Positions 7,481 through 14,726 of a stretch of DNA of 35,156 bases are shown here, one piece after another; position 1 is the stretch's first letter; every line of letters starts with the position of its first letter. Below the pieces are notes generated by a model that ran no database searches, was not told the origin of the DNA, and worked only from the letters and a program-made list of their open reading frames with translations. Source of the stretch: JAHDVS01 sp964370985 (GTDB lineage Bacteria > Actinomycetota > Thermoleophilia > Gaiellales > Gaiellaceae); assembly GCA_964370985.1 (NCBI GenBank), contig CAYJLE010000035.1:1-35156 (forward strand), read 5' to 3'. The position numbers were made by a program, and so were the translations under genes.

Positions 7481-8935
7481 TCAGTCGAGCGCCCAGAGCA
7501 GAAGCGAGGCAGGGATGACCGCGAACCGCTCCTCGAGCTCGAAGGTGTCGATCGAGGCGACAATGCCGACGCGGGTCGGAAACGCCTTCCGCATGGTCTG
7601 CGCGGCCGCGAGCGATACGCGGCCCTGGAACTTCACCTCGACGAGCTCGGCACTCCGCCGCAGACCGCAGATGAAGTCGATCTCTCGCGGCGCGCTCGTT
7701 TCGTAGATATGAAGTCGATCGGCGTCGTTGAAGCCGTCCGCTTGCCGTTCCGGCAGTTCGTACTTGCGGTAGAGGGCGATCGCGAGCACGTTCTCGACGG
7801 TGGCGGCAACGTCGAGACTCAGGCCGGGCGTCCGCTCGAGCACCGCTGTCTGGAGAAGGGGATCGCCGAAATAGAGCTTCTTGTCGCGGCTGAGATCGTT
7901 CGTGTCCGATCGAGTCTTCCAGAAGTAGAGGGTCATCAGCTCGTAGCAGAGGCCGAGGAACTCGATGTAGGAGCGAACGGAGCGGGGATCCGGCGGCACC
8001 TTCTTTCCGCCGAGCGCCATGTCCAGCTCCCGCGCCACCGTCGGCCAGCTCGTCTTCGAACCGAGCGAGCGAACGACGCGTTCCAGTAGGGCTCGCAGTG
8101 CCGGTTCGCTCGCCCCGCGCTTTCGCACCTCTCGGCTGACGGAGTCCCACATCACCCGCTGCACTTCCGCTGACGGTCTTGGTGCGCCCTCGACCGCTTC
8201 GACGATCGCCGCCGGTAGACCGCCGAACAGCAGATAGCGCTCCAGCGCGCGGTTGAGCGACGGCACGAACGCCCGATGGCGCTCGAGGAGCGCGCGACCC
8301 TCGGGGGCGAGCAGCTCCGCGACGGTCAGTTGCGGCGAAGGCGGGACTCGGTCATCGACGGCACGCGCGAACGACGCGAACGAGTGCGGTAGGAGAAGAG
8401 AATCGAGACCGCGACGCCGCCGGCCGGGCAGTCCTTCAAGCTCCTGCGCGGCGAGATCGATCGCAGAGGAACCCGTGCACGCGACAGTGTCCCGGCGGGT
8501 TACGCCGGCATCCCACACCGCCTTGACCGCCCGTGCCCACTTCGGGACGGCCGTGACCTCGTCGAGTAGGACAAGCGACCCCTCTCCATCGGCGGCGGCG
8601 AGATCTTTCGCGCGGATGATCGTGTTCGCGAGCTCCTCGATCGGCTGATCCTCGAGCAGGTCGAGGTTGAGGTAGACGATGCGCCGCGGGTCAACCCCGC
8701 CCCCGTCGACGAGACGCCGCACGAGTAGCTTCAAGCCCGTCGATTTCCCGACCTGCCGGGGGCCGCGGATGACATGCGTGGAGCGGTCGCCGAGCGTGAG
8801 CCCTGCGACGAATGCGGGTTCGGGTAGAACGATGGCATGTGCCGCGAGCTCTTCGAGGTGGGGGTCGGTCTCTGCCCAGTGGCGATCCGTCCACCAGGGG
8901 TTGAGGCGCCCGATCATCGCGTCGCTGAGAGCCAT
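7481..8935 (-). CDS. AAA-family ATPase with C-terminal DUF4143-like nuclease-fold domain
   Basis: 484 residues. Walker A is GPRQVGKST near residue 60 and Walker B is SLVLLDEVTAV near residue 120, followed by a sensor-like VACTGSSAIDL. The C-terminal part contains ETSAPREIDFICG and SAELVEVKF, which match the D...ExK core of the PD-(D/E)xK-like fold seen in DUF4143 proteins. These archaeal-type ATPases are widespread accessory genes with no settled function. The gene sits between toxin-antitoxin modules, is oriented against them, and is somewhat less GC-rich than its surroundings, which suggests horizontal acquisition. A TATACT box lies 7 nt before the ATG, with tandem repeats upstream. Confidence 0.85.
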   Translation of the reverse strand: MALSDAMIGRLNPWWTDRHWAETDPHLEELAAHAIVLPEPAFVAGLTLGDRSTHVIRGPRQVGKSTGLKLLVRRLVDGGGVDPRRIVYLNLDLLEDQPIEELANTIIRAKDLAAADGEGSLVLLDEVTAVPKWARAVKAVWDAGVTRRDTVACTGSSAIDLAAQELEGLPGRRRRGLDSLLLPHSFASFARAVDDRVPPSPQLTVAELLAPEGRALLERHRAFVPSLNRALERYLLFGGLPAAIVEAVEGAPRPSAEVQRVMWDSVSREVRKRGASEPALRALLERVVRSLGSKTSWPTVARELDMALGGKKVPPDPRSVRSYIEFLGLCYELMTLYFWKTRSDTNDLSRDKKLYFGDPLLQTAVLERTPGLSLDVAATVENVLAIALYRKYELPERQADGFNDADRLHIYETSAPREIDFICGLRRSAELVEVKFQGRVSLAAAQTMRKAFPTRVGIVASIDTFELEERFAVIPASLLLWALD

Positions 8936-8942
8936 CGCCTGG

Positions 8943-9002
8943 AGTATAGCTCGATCTGACGAAAAGCACCCCTCTTTTCTCCATCGGTCTGTAGAAAAGC
9001 AC
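8943..9002 (-). promoter_or_regulatory. ATPase promoter with 19-bp tandem operator-like repeats
   Basis: On the minus strand TATACT (8948-8943) is a -10 box 7 nt before the ATPase ATG. Two direct repeats, at 8951-8969 and 8984-9002, match at 16 of 19 positions and share GTGCTTTTC and CAGAnCGA. They are 33 bp apart, about three helical turns, and cover the -35 region. This is a likely operator pair for a repressor, possibly the ATPase itself. Confidence 0.5.
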
Positions 9003-9078
9003 GGTAGCTACAGGCAGGACAACGAGCCGACGCCGTCATGGCAACCCCCCAGGGGAAAACATGGGGGCGGGCTCTGAC

Positions 9079-9117
9079 CCGTTCTGACGGGTCCGGGTGC
9101 CAGGCACCGGGACGTGG
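9079..9117. repeat. REP-like palindrome, second copy of the 36-bp repeat
   Basis: 34 of 36 identical to 7322-7357, with core GTCCGGGTGCCAGGCACC. It lies in the 325-bp gap between the ATPase and VapB. That gap otherwise holds the ATPase promoter, the palindrome at 9186-9205 and the VapB promoter. Confidence 0.75.
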
Positions 9118-9185
9118 CCTTCCGGGACGGGCGCGGTCGCGCCTGACGGTGGAGTGGGTCTCGCGCCCGCGTCCGAGGGGTGCAG

Positions 9186-9205
9186 GGGCGGGTCCGGACC
9201 CGCCC
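9186..9205. repeat. Perfect 20-bp palindrome (GGGCGGGTC family)
   Basis: GGGCGGGTCCGGACCCGCCC is a perfect inverted repeat, followed by GGGTCTGACC. It is related to the elements at 20442-20466, 20603-20655 and, more loosely, 6620-6661. Confidence 0.75.
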
Positions 9206-9245
9206 GGGTCTGACCGCTCCCGTGAGGGATGAATCAAACCATCGC

Positions 9246-9254
9246 TGCTACCAT
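9246..9254 (+). promoter_or_regulatory. Extended -10 element of vapB
   Basis: TGCTACCAT (TG-n-TACCAT) ends 6 nt before the vapB ATG, so the transcript is probably leaderless. The core matches the other two antitoxin promoters. Confidence 0.5.
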
Positions 9255-9260
9255 TCGACC

Positions 9261-9530
9261 ATGGCGTTGAGCATCAAGGACGTGGAGGCCGAACGCCTGG
9301 CGGCCGAGGTCGCCGCGCTCGCGGGGGAGTCGAAGACGCGCGCCGTCCGGGTCGCGCTCGAGGAGCGCAAGCGGCGGCTGCTGAGGCGGCGGGCACGGTC
9401 GGGGGAGGAGCGGCTGCGCCGGTTCCTCGTCGAGGAGGCCTGGCCGCAGATTCCTGACGGCGTGCTCGGGACGCCGCTCGCGCGCGAGGAGCGGGAGCGG
9501 ATCCTCGGCTACGGGCCGGAGGGCGTGTGA
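9261..9530 (+). CDS. vapB: VapB-type antitoxin (Rv0623-like)
   Basis: 89 residues. MALSIKDVEAERLAAEVAAL and GESKTRAVRVALEERKRRL match the Rv0623/PSK-type VapB antitoxins, which have a short ribbon-helix-helix-like N-terminus followed by a long basic helix. The ATG at 9261 begins the family similarity. There is no Shine-Dalgarno, but a -10 box lies 6 nt upstream. It overlaps vapC by 4 nt (GTGA). Confidence 0.85.
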   Translation: MALSIKDVEAERLAAEVAALAGESKTRAVRVALEERKRRLLRRRARSGEERLRRFLVEEAWPQIPDGVLGTPLAREERERILGYGPEGV

Positions 9531-9913
9531 TCGTCGACAGCTCGGCGCTCATTGCCGTGCTTCTTCGCCAGCCCGGCTTCGAGCCGGTGCTCGAGCGCCT
9601 CGCCGCGGAGCCGGGCGCTGGCGTCGGGGCGCCGACGCTGGCCGAGACCGGGATCGTGCTCGCGGCTCGGGTCGGCGACCGCGGGCGAACCTTGCTCGGG
9701 CGGCTCGTCGCGGAGGCCGATCTGGCTCCGATCCCGTTCGCCGACGATCACTGGCCGGTCGCGATCGACGCCTACGCCCGCTTCGGGAAGGGCCGTCACC
9801 CCGCCGGGCTGAACTTCGGGGACTGCCTCACCTACGCGGTCGCCCGGGTGGCCGACGAGCCGCTCCTCTGCGTCGGCGACGACTTCGCGCGCACGGATCT
9901 CGCGCTCGCCTGA
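9527..9913 (+). CDS. vapC: VapC-type PIN-domain ribonuclease toxin
   Basis: 128-residue single PIN domain. The expected acidic metal-binding residues are present: Asp4 (MIVDSSAL), Glu40 (TLAET), Asp99 (NFGDCLTYAVA) and Asp118/119 to Asp124 (VGDDFARTD). PIN toxins cleave tRNA or rRNA in a Mg2+-dependent manner; the actual target is unknown. Starts at GTG within the vapB stop, so translation is coupled. Confidence 0.9.
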   Translation: MIVDSSALIAVLLRQPGFEPVLERLAAEPGAGVGAPTLAETGIVLAARVGDRGRTLLGRLVAEADLAPIPFADDHWPVAIDAYARFGKGRHPAGLNFGDCLTYAVARVADEPLLCVGDDFARTDLALA

Positions 9914-10031
9914 GGGTGCGGTGCTCGGCTGGGTGCGTCGCTGCGCCCCGCGGATCTCGTCTCGACAGCGCGAGGCGAGCCCGAGGGTTCCTGATCCCGG
10001 TGCAAGGCAGGTCGGATCGCGGCCCCGGATG

Positions 10032-10040
10032 TGCTACATT
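10032..10040 (+). promoter_or_regulatory. Extended -10 element of the Phd/PIN operon
   Basis: TGCTACATT (TG-n-TACATT) ends 10 nt before the antitoxin ATG at 10051, which suggests a leaderless transcript. The 137-bp gap before it has only a weakly palindromic GATCCCGGTGCAAGGCAGGTC-like remnant. Confidence 0.5.
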
Positions 10041-10050
10041 ACGACGCACA

Positions 10051-10335
10051 ATGGCGACCCGGGCGGGGATCCGCGAGCTGCGCCAGTACCTGTCGCGCTA
10101 CATCGATCTGGTCAAGGCCGGGGAGACGATCGAGGTGACCGAGCGCGGCCGTCCGGTTGCGGTGCTCTCCCCGCACGGGGTCGCGGACAGGCTCGCCGCG
10201 CTCGAGCGGCGCGGCCTCCGCGTGACGCGGGCGAGCCTGGGGCTCGAGAGCCTGGGCCGGACTCCGGAGCGTCGGAGCGGGCAGCGAGCCCCGACCGACC
10301 TCCTCGCCGAGCAGCGCGAGCGCGGTCGCTACTAG
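10051..10335 (+). CDS. Phd/YefM-family antitoxin
   Basis: 94 residues. The N-terminal 50 residues match the Phd/YefM fold (GIRELRQYLSRYIDLVKAGE, then IEVTERGRPVAVLSP). The basic, disordered-looking tail would bind the toxin. The ATG at 10051 is chosen because the family fold starts there. The PIN toxin follows 22 nt downstream, so this is a Phd-type antitoxin paired with a PIN toxin rather than with Doc. Confidence 0.88.
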   Translation: MATRAGIRELRQYLSRYIDLVKAGETIEVTERGRPVAVLSPHGVADRLAALERRGLRVTRASLGLESLGRTPERRSGQRAPTDLLAEQRERGRY

Positions 10336-10357
10336 CCGCGGGGTCGGGCAGACGGGC

Positions 10358-10744
10358 GTGCTCTACCTCGACACGTCGGCGAGCGCGAAGCTCCTCCTCG
10401 CCGAGGAGGAGACCGGGGCGCTCGAGGGCTACCTCCGGGCGTGCAACGCCCCGCTCCTCACCAGCAGGGTCGGCATCGTCGAGCTGCGCCGGGTCGCGCG
10501 GCGCGACCCGGTTATGGCGGCGCGGGCCGAGCTGGTCGCCGCCGCGTTGACGGTGATCGAGCTCGACCGGACGGTCGAGCAGATCGCGGTGGGTCTCGAT
10601 CCGGCGCTGCGTGCCCTCGACGCGATCCACCTCGGCAGCGCGCTCGCGCTCGCAGGCGAGCTCGAGGGCTTCGTGTGCTACGACGAGCGGCTGGCGGCCG
10701 CAGCCCGGGCCGAGGGCCTACCCGTTGTCGCGCCCGGACGCTGA
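10358..10744 (+). CDS. PIN-domain toxin paired with the Phd-type antitoxin
   Basis: 128 residues, GTG start. PIN-domain acidic residues are Asp5 (LYLDTSASAKLL), Glu42 (VGIVELRR), Asp88 (LRALDAIHLGSAL) and Asp109 (FVCYDERLAAAA). The sequence is clearly different from the VapC at 9527-9913, so the two modules are not recent duplicates. Target RNA unknown. Confidence 0.9.
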   Translation: MLYLDTSASAKLLLAEEETGALEGYLRACNAPLLTSRVGIVELRRVARRDPVMAARAELVAAALTVIELDRTVEQIAVGLDPALRALDAIHLGSALALAGELEGFVCYDERLAAAARAEGLPVVAPGR

Positions 10745-10794
10745 GGCCGCGCCCGCGGCGCTGCGGCACCGCGGTTCCACACGACTCCGCGAGG

Positions 10795-11781
10795 TCATCG
10801 GCTCGTTGTCGCCGCCGCGAGCTGGCCGCAGGCCGCGGCCACGTCGCGACCGCGCGTGACCCGCACGGTCACCGACAGGCCGGCGCGCTCGAGCGCGGCG
10901 CGGAACACGGCGATTGCCCCCGGCGGCGAGGCCTGGAAGACGCCCGTCGGGTTGTACGGGATCAGGTTGACCTTGTAGATCCGCCGGTCGAGCAGCCGCG
11001 CGAGCGCGCGGGCGTGCTCGACCCGGTCGTTCACCCCGGCGAGGAGCACGTACTCGACGAATACCATTCGCCGCCGCCGCGCGTGGTAGGCCTGGCACGC
11101 GGCCAGCACGTCGGCGAGCGGGTAGCGGTCGTTCACCGGCATCAGCCGCGAGCGCAGCGCGTCGTCGGGCGCGTGCAGGGACAGGGCGAGCCGGATCGGC
11201 ATGTCCACCTCCGCGAAGCGGGCCAGCCCGGGCAGCCACCCGACCGTCGACACGGCCGTGCGCCGGTGCGTGATCCCGAGGTCCGGCAGCCGTCGGCACG
11301 CCTCGAGCACCGCGTCGAGGTTCATGAGCGGCTCGCCCATCCCCATGAACACGCAGTGGTCGACCTCGCCGGCCCGGCGGAAATGCAGCGCCTGATCGAG
11401 CAGCTCCGACCCGGTCAGGTTGCGCCCGAACCGCATCTGCCCGGTCGCGCAGAACGAGCATGTGAGCGGGCAGCCCGACTGGCTCGACACGCACAGCGAC
11501 CTCCGCCCGTCGCGAAACTGCATCGACACAGCCTCCACCGGATGCCCGTCAGCGGTGCGAAAGAGCGCTTTCACCGTCCCGTCGCGCGCCCGAGCTTCTT
11601 CGACCAGCTCGAGCGTCGAGAAGGGCACATCCTCCGCGAGCGAGCGCCGGAGCGCCGCCGGGAGCGACGTCATCTCCTCGTAGCCGGCCGCCCCGCGCGC
11701 CGTCCACTCCCACACCTGGCGGGCCCGGTAGCCGGGCTGGCCGCGGGCGGCGAGAGCATCCTCGAGCGCGGTCAGATCCAT
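10795..11781 (-). CDS. rlmN: Dual-specificity 23S rRNA/tRNA (adenine-C2)-methyltransferase RlmN
   Basis: Radical SAM enzyme that methylates C2 of A2503 in 23S rRNA and, in studied species, A37 of some tRNAs. The CX3CX2C cluster motif is CPLTCSFC (Cys104, 108, 111). Cys97 (SLCVSSQ) and a Cys in DVAAACGQL near the C-terminus are in the places of the two catalytic cysteines. FMGMGEPLMN and LSLHAPDD are also typical. The open frame reaches 11835, but MDLTALEDALAARGQPGYRA at 11781 is the usual N-terminus. A TACCCT box lies 7 nt upstream of that ATG, which implies leaderless expression. Confidence 0.95.
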   Translation of the reverse strand: MDLTALEDALAARGQPGYRARQVWEWTARGAAGYEEMTSLPAALRRSLAEDVPFSTLELVEEARARDGTVKALFRTADGHPVEAVSMQFRDGRRSLCVSSQSGCPLTCSFCATGQMRFGRNLTGSELLDQALHFRRAGEVDHCVFMGMGEPLMNLDAVLEACRRLPDLGITHRRTAVSTVGWLPGLARFAEVDMPIRLALSLHAPDDALRSRLMPVNDRYPLADVLAACQAYHARRRRMVFVEYVLLAGVNDRVEHARALARLLDRRIYKVNLIPYNPTGVFQASPPGAIAVFRAALERAGLSVTVRVTRGRDVAAACGQLAAATTSR

Positions 11782-11844
11782 CGAGGCAAGGGTAGACGCG
11801 CGGCGTCTCCCGCCCGGAGATGGAGCGTCCGCCACGAATCGCGG

Positions 11845-11850
11845 TATTCT
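11845..11850 (+). promoter_or_regulatory. -10 box of the signalling operon
   Basis: TATTCT, 21 nt before the ATG of the triple-GAF kinase. The rlmN promoter points the other way from 11794, so this 90-bp region is divergent. Confidence 0.4.
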
Positions 11851-11871
11851 TTGTCTCGCTCAGCACAAGCC

Positions 11872-14286
11872 ATGGCGAGCGCAGACCGGAACACGAGCGC
11901 GCGGGGCACGTCGCGCCAGACGAGCCCGCCGGCGCCTGCCGACTCCGGAGCGCCGGGCTACGCCGACGGCGGCGCGGCGACCGAGGATCCCGCACACTAC
12001 GCGGAGCGCCTCTCCGTCCTCGCCGAGGTTGGCGCGGCTATCCAGGAGGCGCACTCGCCCCGGGAGGTCTCGGCGGCGCTGCTGCCGCGCCTGCGGCGGC
12101 TCGTCGGCGCCCCCTTCGCGACCACGGCCGTTCTCGACTTCGACGCCGGCCTGCTATGGCGCATCGCCGTCGACACCGACCGCGAGACGGCGCCCTCTGT
12201 CGGTGCGCCTGTCCCGATCGCGGGGCTGGGGCCGCTCGACGAGGTGTGGGCCGGGCGGCCGCGGGTCGTCCGCGACATCCGCACGATCTCCAACCGCGCG
12301 CCCCTGGTCGACGCGCTGATCGCCTCCGGCCTGCGCTCCATGGTCAACCTGCCCCTAGTTGCCGGCGGCGAGGTGATGGGAATCCTGACGCTCGTCTACG
12401 AAGACCCCGCCGGCCTGCCGAACGGGGCCAAGCTCGAGGCCGCGTCGGAGCTGGCCGGCCACCTGGCCGTCGCGATGCGCCAGGCCCGCCTCGACGAGCA
12501 GCTCGAGCGGCGCCTTCTCCAGGCGGATGCGCTCGCCCGGCTCGGCCGCCGCGCGCTCGGCGGCCACGGGCTCGGCGGCCTGATGGCGGAGTCCTGCCAG
12601 CTCCTCGTCGACGTGCTCGCAGTCGATTGCGCCAAGGTGCTCGAGCTCCTTCCCGGCGGGGAGGAGCTGCTGCTCGTCGCGGGCGCGGGTTGGGCGGACG
12701 GGCTCGTCGGCAGGGCGACCGTGGACTCGGGCCCGCACTCCCAGGCCGGCTACACGCTCGTCACGGACGAGCCCGTCGTCGTGGCCGATCTCGCCGGGGA
12801 GGAGCGCTTCCGCCCGCAGGCGCTGCTGCGCGACCGCGGTGTCGCAAGCGGCGTCACGGTCACGATGGCGACCGCGGACGGGCCCTACGGCGTCCTCGGG
12901 GTCCACTCGACGTCGCCCCGGAGATACACCGAGCACGACGTCAGTCTCGTCCAGGCCGTCGCCAACGTGCTCGCGGAGGCGATCCAGCGGGAGCGCGCGG
13001 AGGACGCGCTCGTGCGCTCCAACGCACGGCTTCGCCTGCTTCGCGATATCGACCTGGCGATCCTCGCGGCGCGCTCCCCCTCGGCGATCGCCGCCGCGGT
13101 GCTGCCCACCCTGCGGCGGCTCGTTCCCTGCCGGCGCGCGAGCGTCGCGCTCTTCGACCTCGACGCTCTCGAGGCAGAGCTGATCGCCGGGGAGACTGAG
13201 GGCGGTACGGAGATCCAGCCCGGCGTCCGCTACCCGCTCGGCGCGATCGCGGGGCGCGACGAGCTCATTGCCGCTCTCGGGCGCGGAGAGATCTGCACGC
13301 TCGACGTCGTCTCGATGCGCGGCGAGCCGTCGTTTTTCGACGCGCTCGCGCGCGAGGGAGTGGTCTACCAAGCGCTCGTGCCGCTGCTCGCGGAGGGCGA
13401 GCTGCTCGGGTCGCTCGACATCTCCGGCGACACCGCGGACGGCCTCGCCCCCGGCGACGCGGAGGTCGCGCGCGAGGTCGCCGCCCAGCTGGCGATCGCG
13501 CTGCGGCAGGCCCGGCTGCACGAGCAGCTCGAGCGCTCCGCCGCGGAGCTCTCCGAGCGGGTGGCCGAGCGCACCGCGGAGCTGGCCGAGAGAAACGCGG
13601 AGCTCGACGCGTTCGCCTACACCGTCTCGCACGACCTCCGCGCCCCGCTCAGGGCCATGCGGGGCTTCAGCCAGGCGCTGCTCGAGGACTACGGCGGGGG
13701 CTTCGACGCCGAGGGCCGGGACTACGCCGAGCGGATCGTGGAGGCGGCAGGGCGGCTCGACACGCTGATCTCCGACCTCCTCGCCTATAGCCGCCTGACC
13801 AGGGTGGAGCTCGCGCCCGAGCGGGTCGTGCTCGCCGTCGTCGTGGCGCGGGTGCTGCGCGAGCGAAGCGCGGAGCTCGAGACGGCCGGGGCCGCGGTCG
13901 AGATCGACGGTACGCTGCCGGACGTGATCGGCCACGGCGGCACGCTCGCCCACGTGCTCGGAAATCTCGTCGGCAACGCCGTCAAGTTCGCGCGCGCCGG
14001 CGTCGACCCGCGTGTCCGCCTGCGCGCCGAGAGCCGCGGCGGGGCGGTGCGCCTGTGGGTCGAGGACAACGGGATCGGGATCGAGCCGGAGCACCTGGAG
14101 CGGATCTTCCGCCCGTTCGAGCGCCTGCACGGCCGCGAGTCGTACGCGGGCACGGGAATCGGCCTCGCCATCGTCTCCAAGGGGGTCGAGCGGATGGGCG
14201 CCAGCGTCGGCGTCGAGTCGGTACCGGGGGAGGGCAGCCGCTTCTGGCTCGAGCTTCCCGCCGCGGATGCGGACGGCGCGACGTGA
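11872..14286 (+). CDS. Cytosolic sensor histidine kinase with three GAF domains
   Basis: 804 residues with no membrane segment. Three GAF-type domains occupy roughly residues 45-205, 215-375 and 385-550. The first and third share an AAVLPTLRRLV/AALLPRLRRLVG helix and a near-identical end (LAIALRQARLHEQLE versus LAVAMRQARLDEQLE), so they are probably duplicates. A coiled linker (ERVAERTAELAERNAELDA) leads to HisKA with the phosphorylated His587 in YTVSHDLRAPLRAMRGF. The ATPase domain follows (NAVKFARAG, VEDNGIGIEPEHLERIF, GTGIGLAIV). The ligand is unknown. The open frame extends upstream to 10441, but that part is antisense to rlmN; the ATG at 11872 follows the promoter and precedes the first GAF. 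The stop overlaps the next gene (GTGA). Confidence 0.92.
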   Translation: MASADRNTSARGTSRQTSPPAPADSGAPGYADGGAATEDPAHYAERLSVLAEVGAAIQEAHSPREVSAALLPRLRRLVGAPFATTAVLDFDAGLLWRIAVDTDRETAPSVGAPVPIAGLGPLDEVWAGRPRVVRDIRTISNRAPLVDALIASGLRSMVNLPLVAGGEVMGILTLVYEDPAGLPNGAKLEAASELAGHLAVAMRQARLDEQLERRLLQADALARLGRRALGGHGLGGLMAESCQLLVDVLAVDCAKVLELLPGGEELLLVAGAGWADGLVGRATVDSGPHSQAGYTLVTDEPVVVADLAGEERFRPQALLRDRGVASGVTVTMATADGPYGVLGVHSTSPRRYTEHDVSLVQAVANVLAEAIQRERAEDALVRSNARLRLLRDIDLAILAARSPSAIAAAVLPTLRRLVPCRRASVALFDLDALEAELIAGETEGGTEIQPGVRYPLGAIAGRDELIAALGRGEICTLDVVSMRGEPSFFDALAREGVVYQALVPLLAEGELLGSLDISGDTADGLAPGDAEVAREVAAQLAIALRQARLHEQLERSAAELSERVAERTAELAERNAELDAFAYTVSHDLRAPLRAMRGFSQALLEDYGGGFDAEGRDYAERIVEAAGRLDTLISDLLAYSRLTRVELAPERVVLAVVVARVLRERSAELETAGAAVEIDGTLPDVIGHGGTLAHVLGNLVGNAVKFARAGVDPRVRLRAESRGGAVRLWVEDNGIGIEPEHLERIFRPFERLHGRESYAGTGIGLAIVSKGVERMGASVGVESVPGEGSRFWLELPAADADGAT

Positions 14287-14726
14287 CGAGGTCGGGCACG
14301 ATCCTGCTCGTCGAGGACGACCCCAACGACGTGCTCCTGATCCGCCGGGCGCTACGCAACGCGATGATCGCCAACCCGCTGCGCGAGGTCGCGGACGGCG
14401 ACGAGGCGATCGCGTACCTGTCGGGGGTGGACGGGTACGGCGACCGGGACGCGCACCCGCTGCCCGCGCTCGTGCTGCTCGACCTGAAGCTGCCCCGGCG
14501 GGACGGGTTCGAGGTGCTGCGCTGGATCCGGGCGCAGCCCGGGCTGCGGCGGCTGCCCGTCGTCGTGCTCACCTCGTCCCGCGAGACCGCCGACGTCAAC
14601 CGCGCCTACGACGAGGGCGCGAACTCCTACCTCGTCAAGCCCGTGGCGTTCGACGCGCTGCTCGAGCTCGTGCGCCGCGTGGACGAGTTCTGGCTGTACC
14701 TGAGCGAGACGCCGGAGCTGTCGTGA
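14283..14726 (+). CDS. Single-domain response regulator (Rcp1/CheY-like)
   Basis: 147-residue stand-alone receiver. Acidic pocket EDD at 11-13, phosphoacceptor Asp67 in LVLLDLKLPRRDG, the conserved Thr/Ser of VVVLTSS, and Lys in SYLVKPVAF. The long alpha1/alpha2 region and the FWLYLSETPE tail resemble the Rcp1 class that partners phytochrome-like kinases. The GTG start overlaps the upstream kinase stop by 4 nt, so it is probably the phosphoacceptor of that kinase. There is no output domain; it may relay phosphate. Confidence 0.93.
   Translation: MTRSGTILLVEDDPNDVLLIRRALRNAMIANPLREVADGDEAIAYLSGVDGYGDRDAHPLPALVLLDLKLPRRDGFEVLRWIRAQPGLRRLPVVVLTSSRETADVNRAYDEGANSYLVKPVAFDALLELVRRVDEFWLYLSETPELS

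Noticed and set aside
10441..11871. Upstream extension of the triple-GAF kinase frame by 477 codons
   Set aside because: It lies antisense to vapC and rlmN and shows no domain; the kinase has its own promoter and ATG at 11872.
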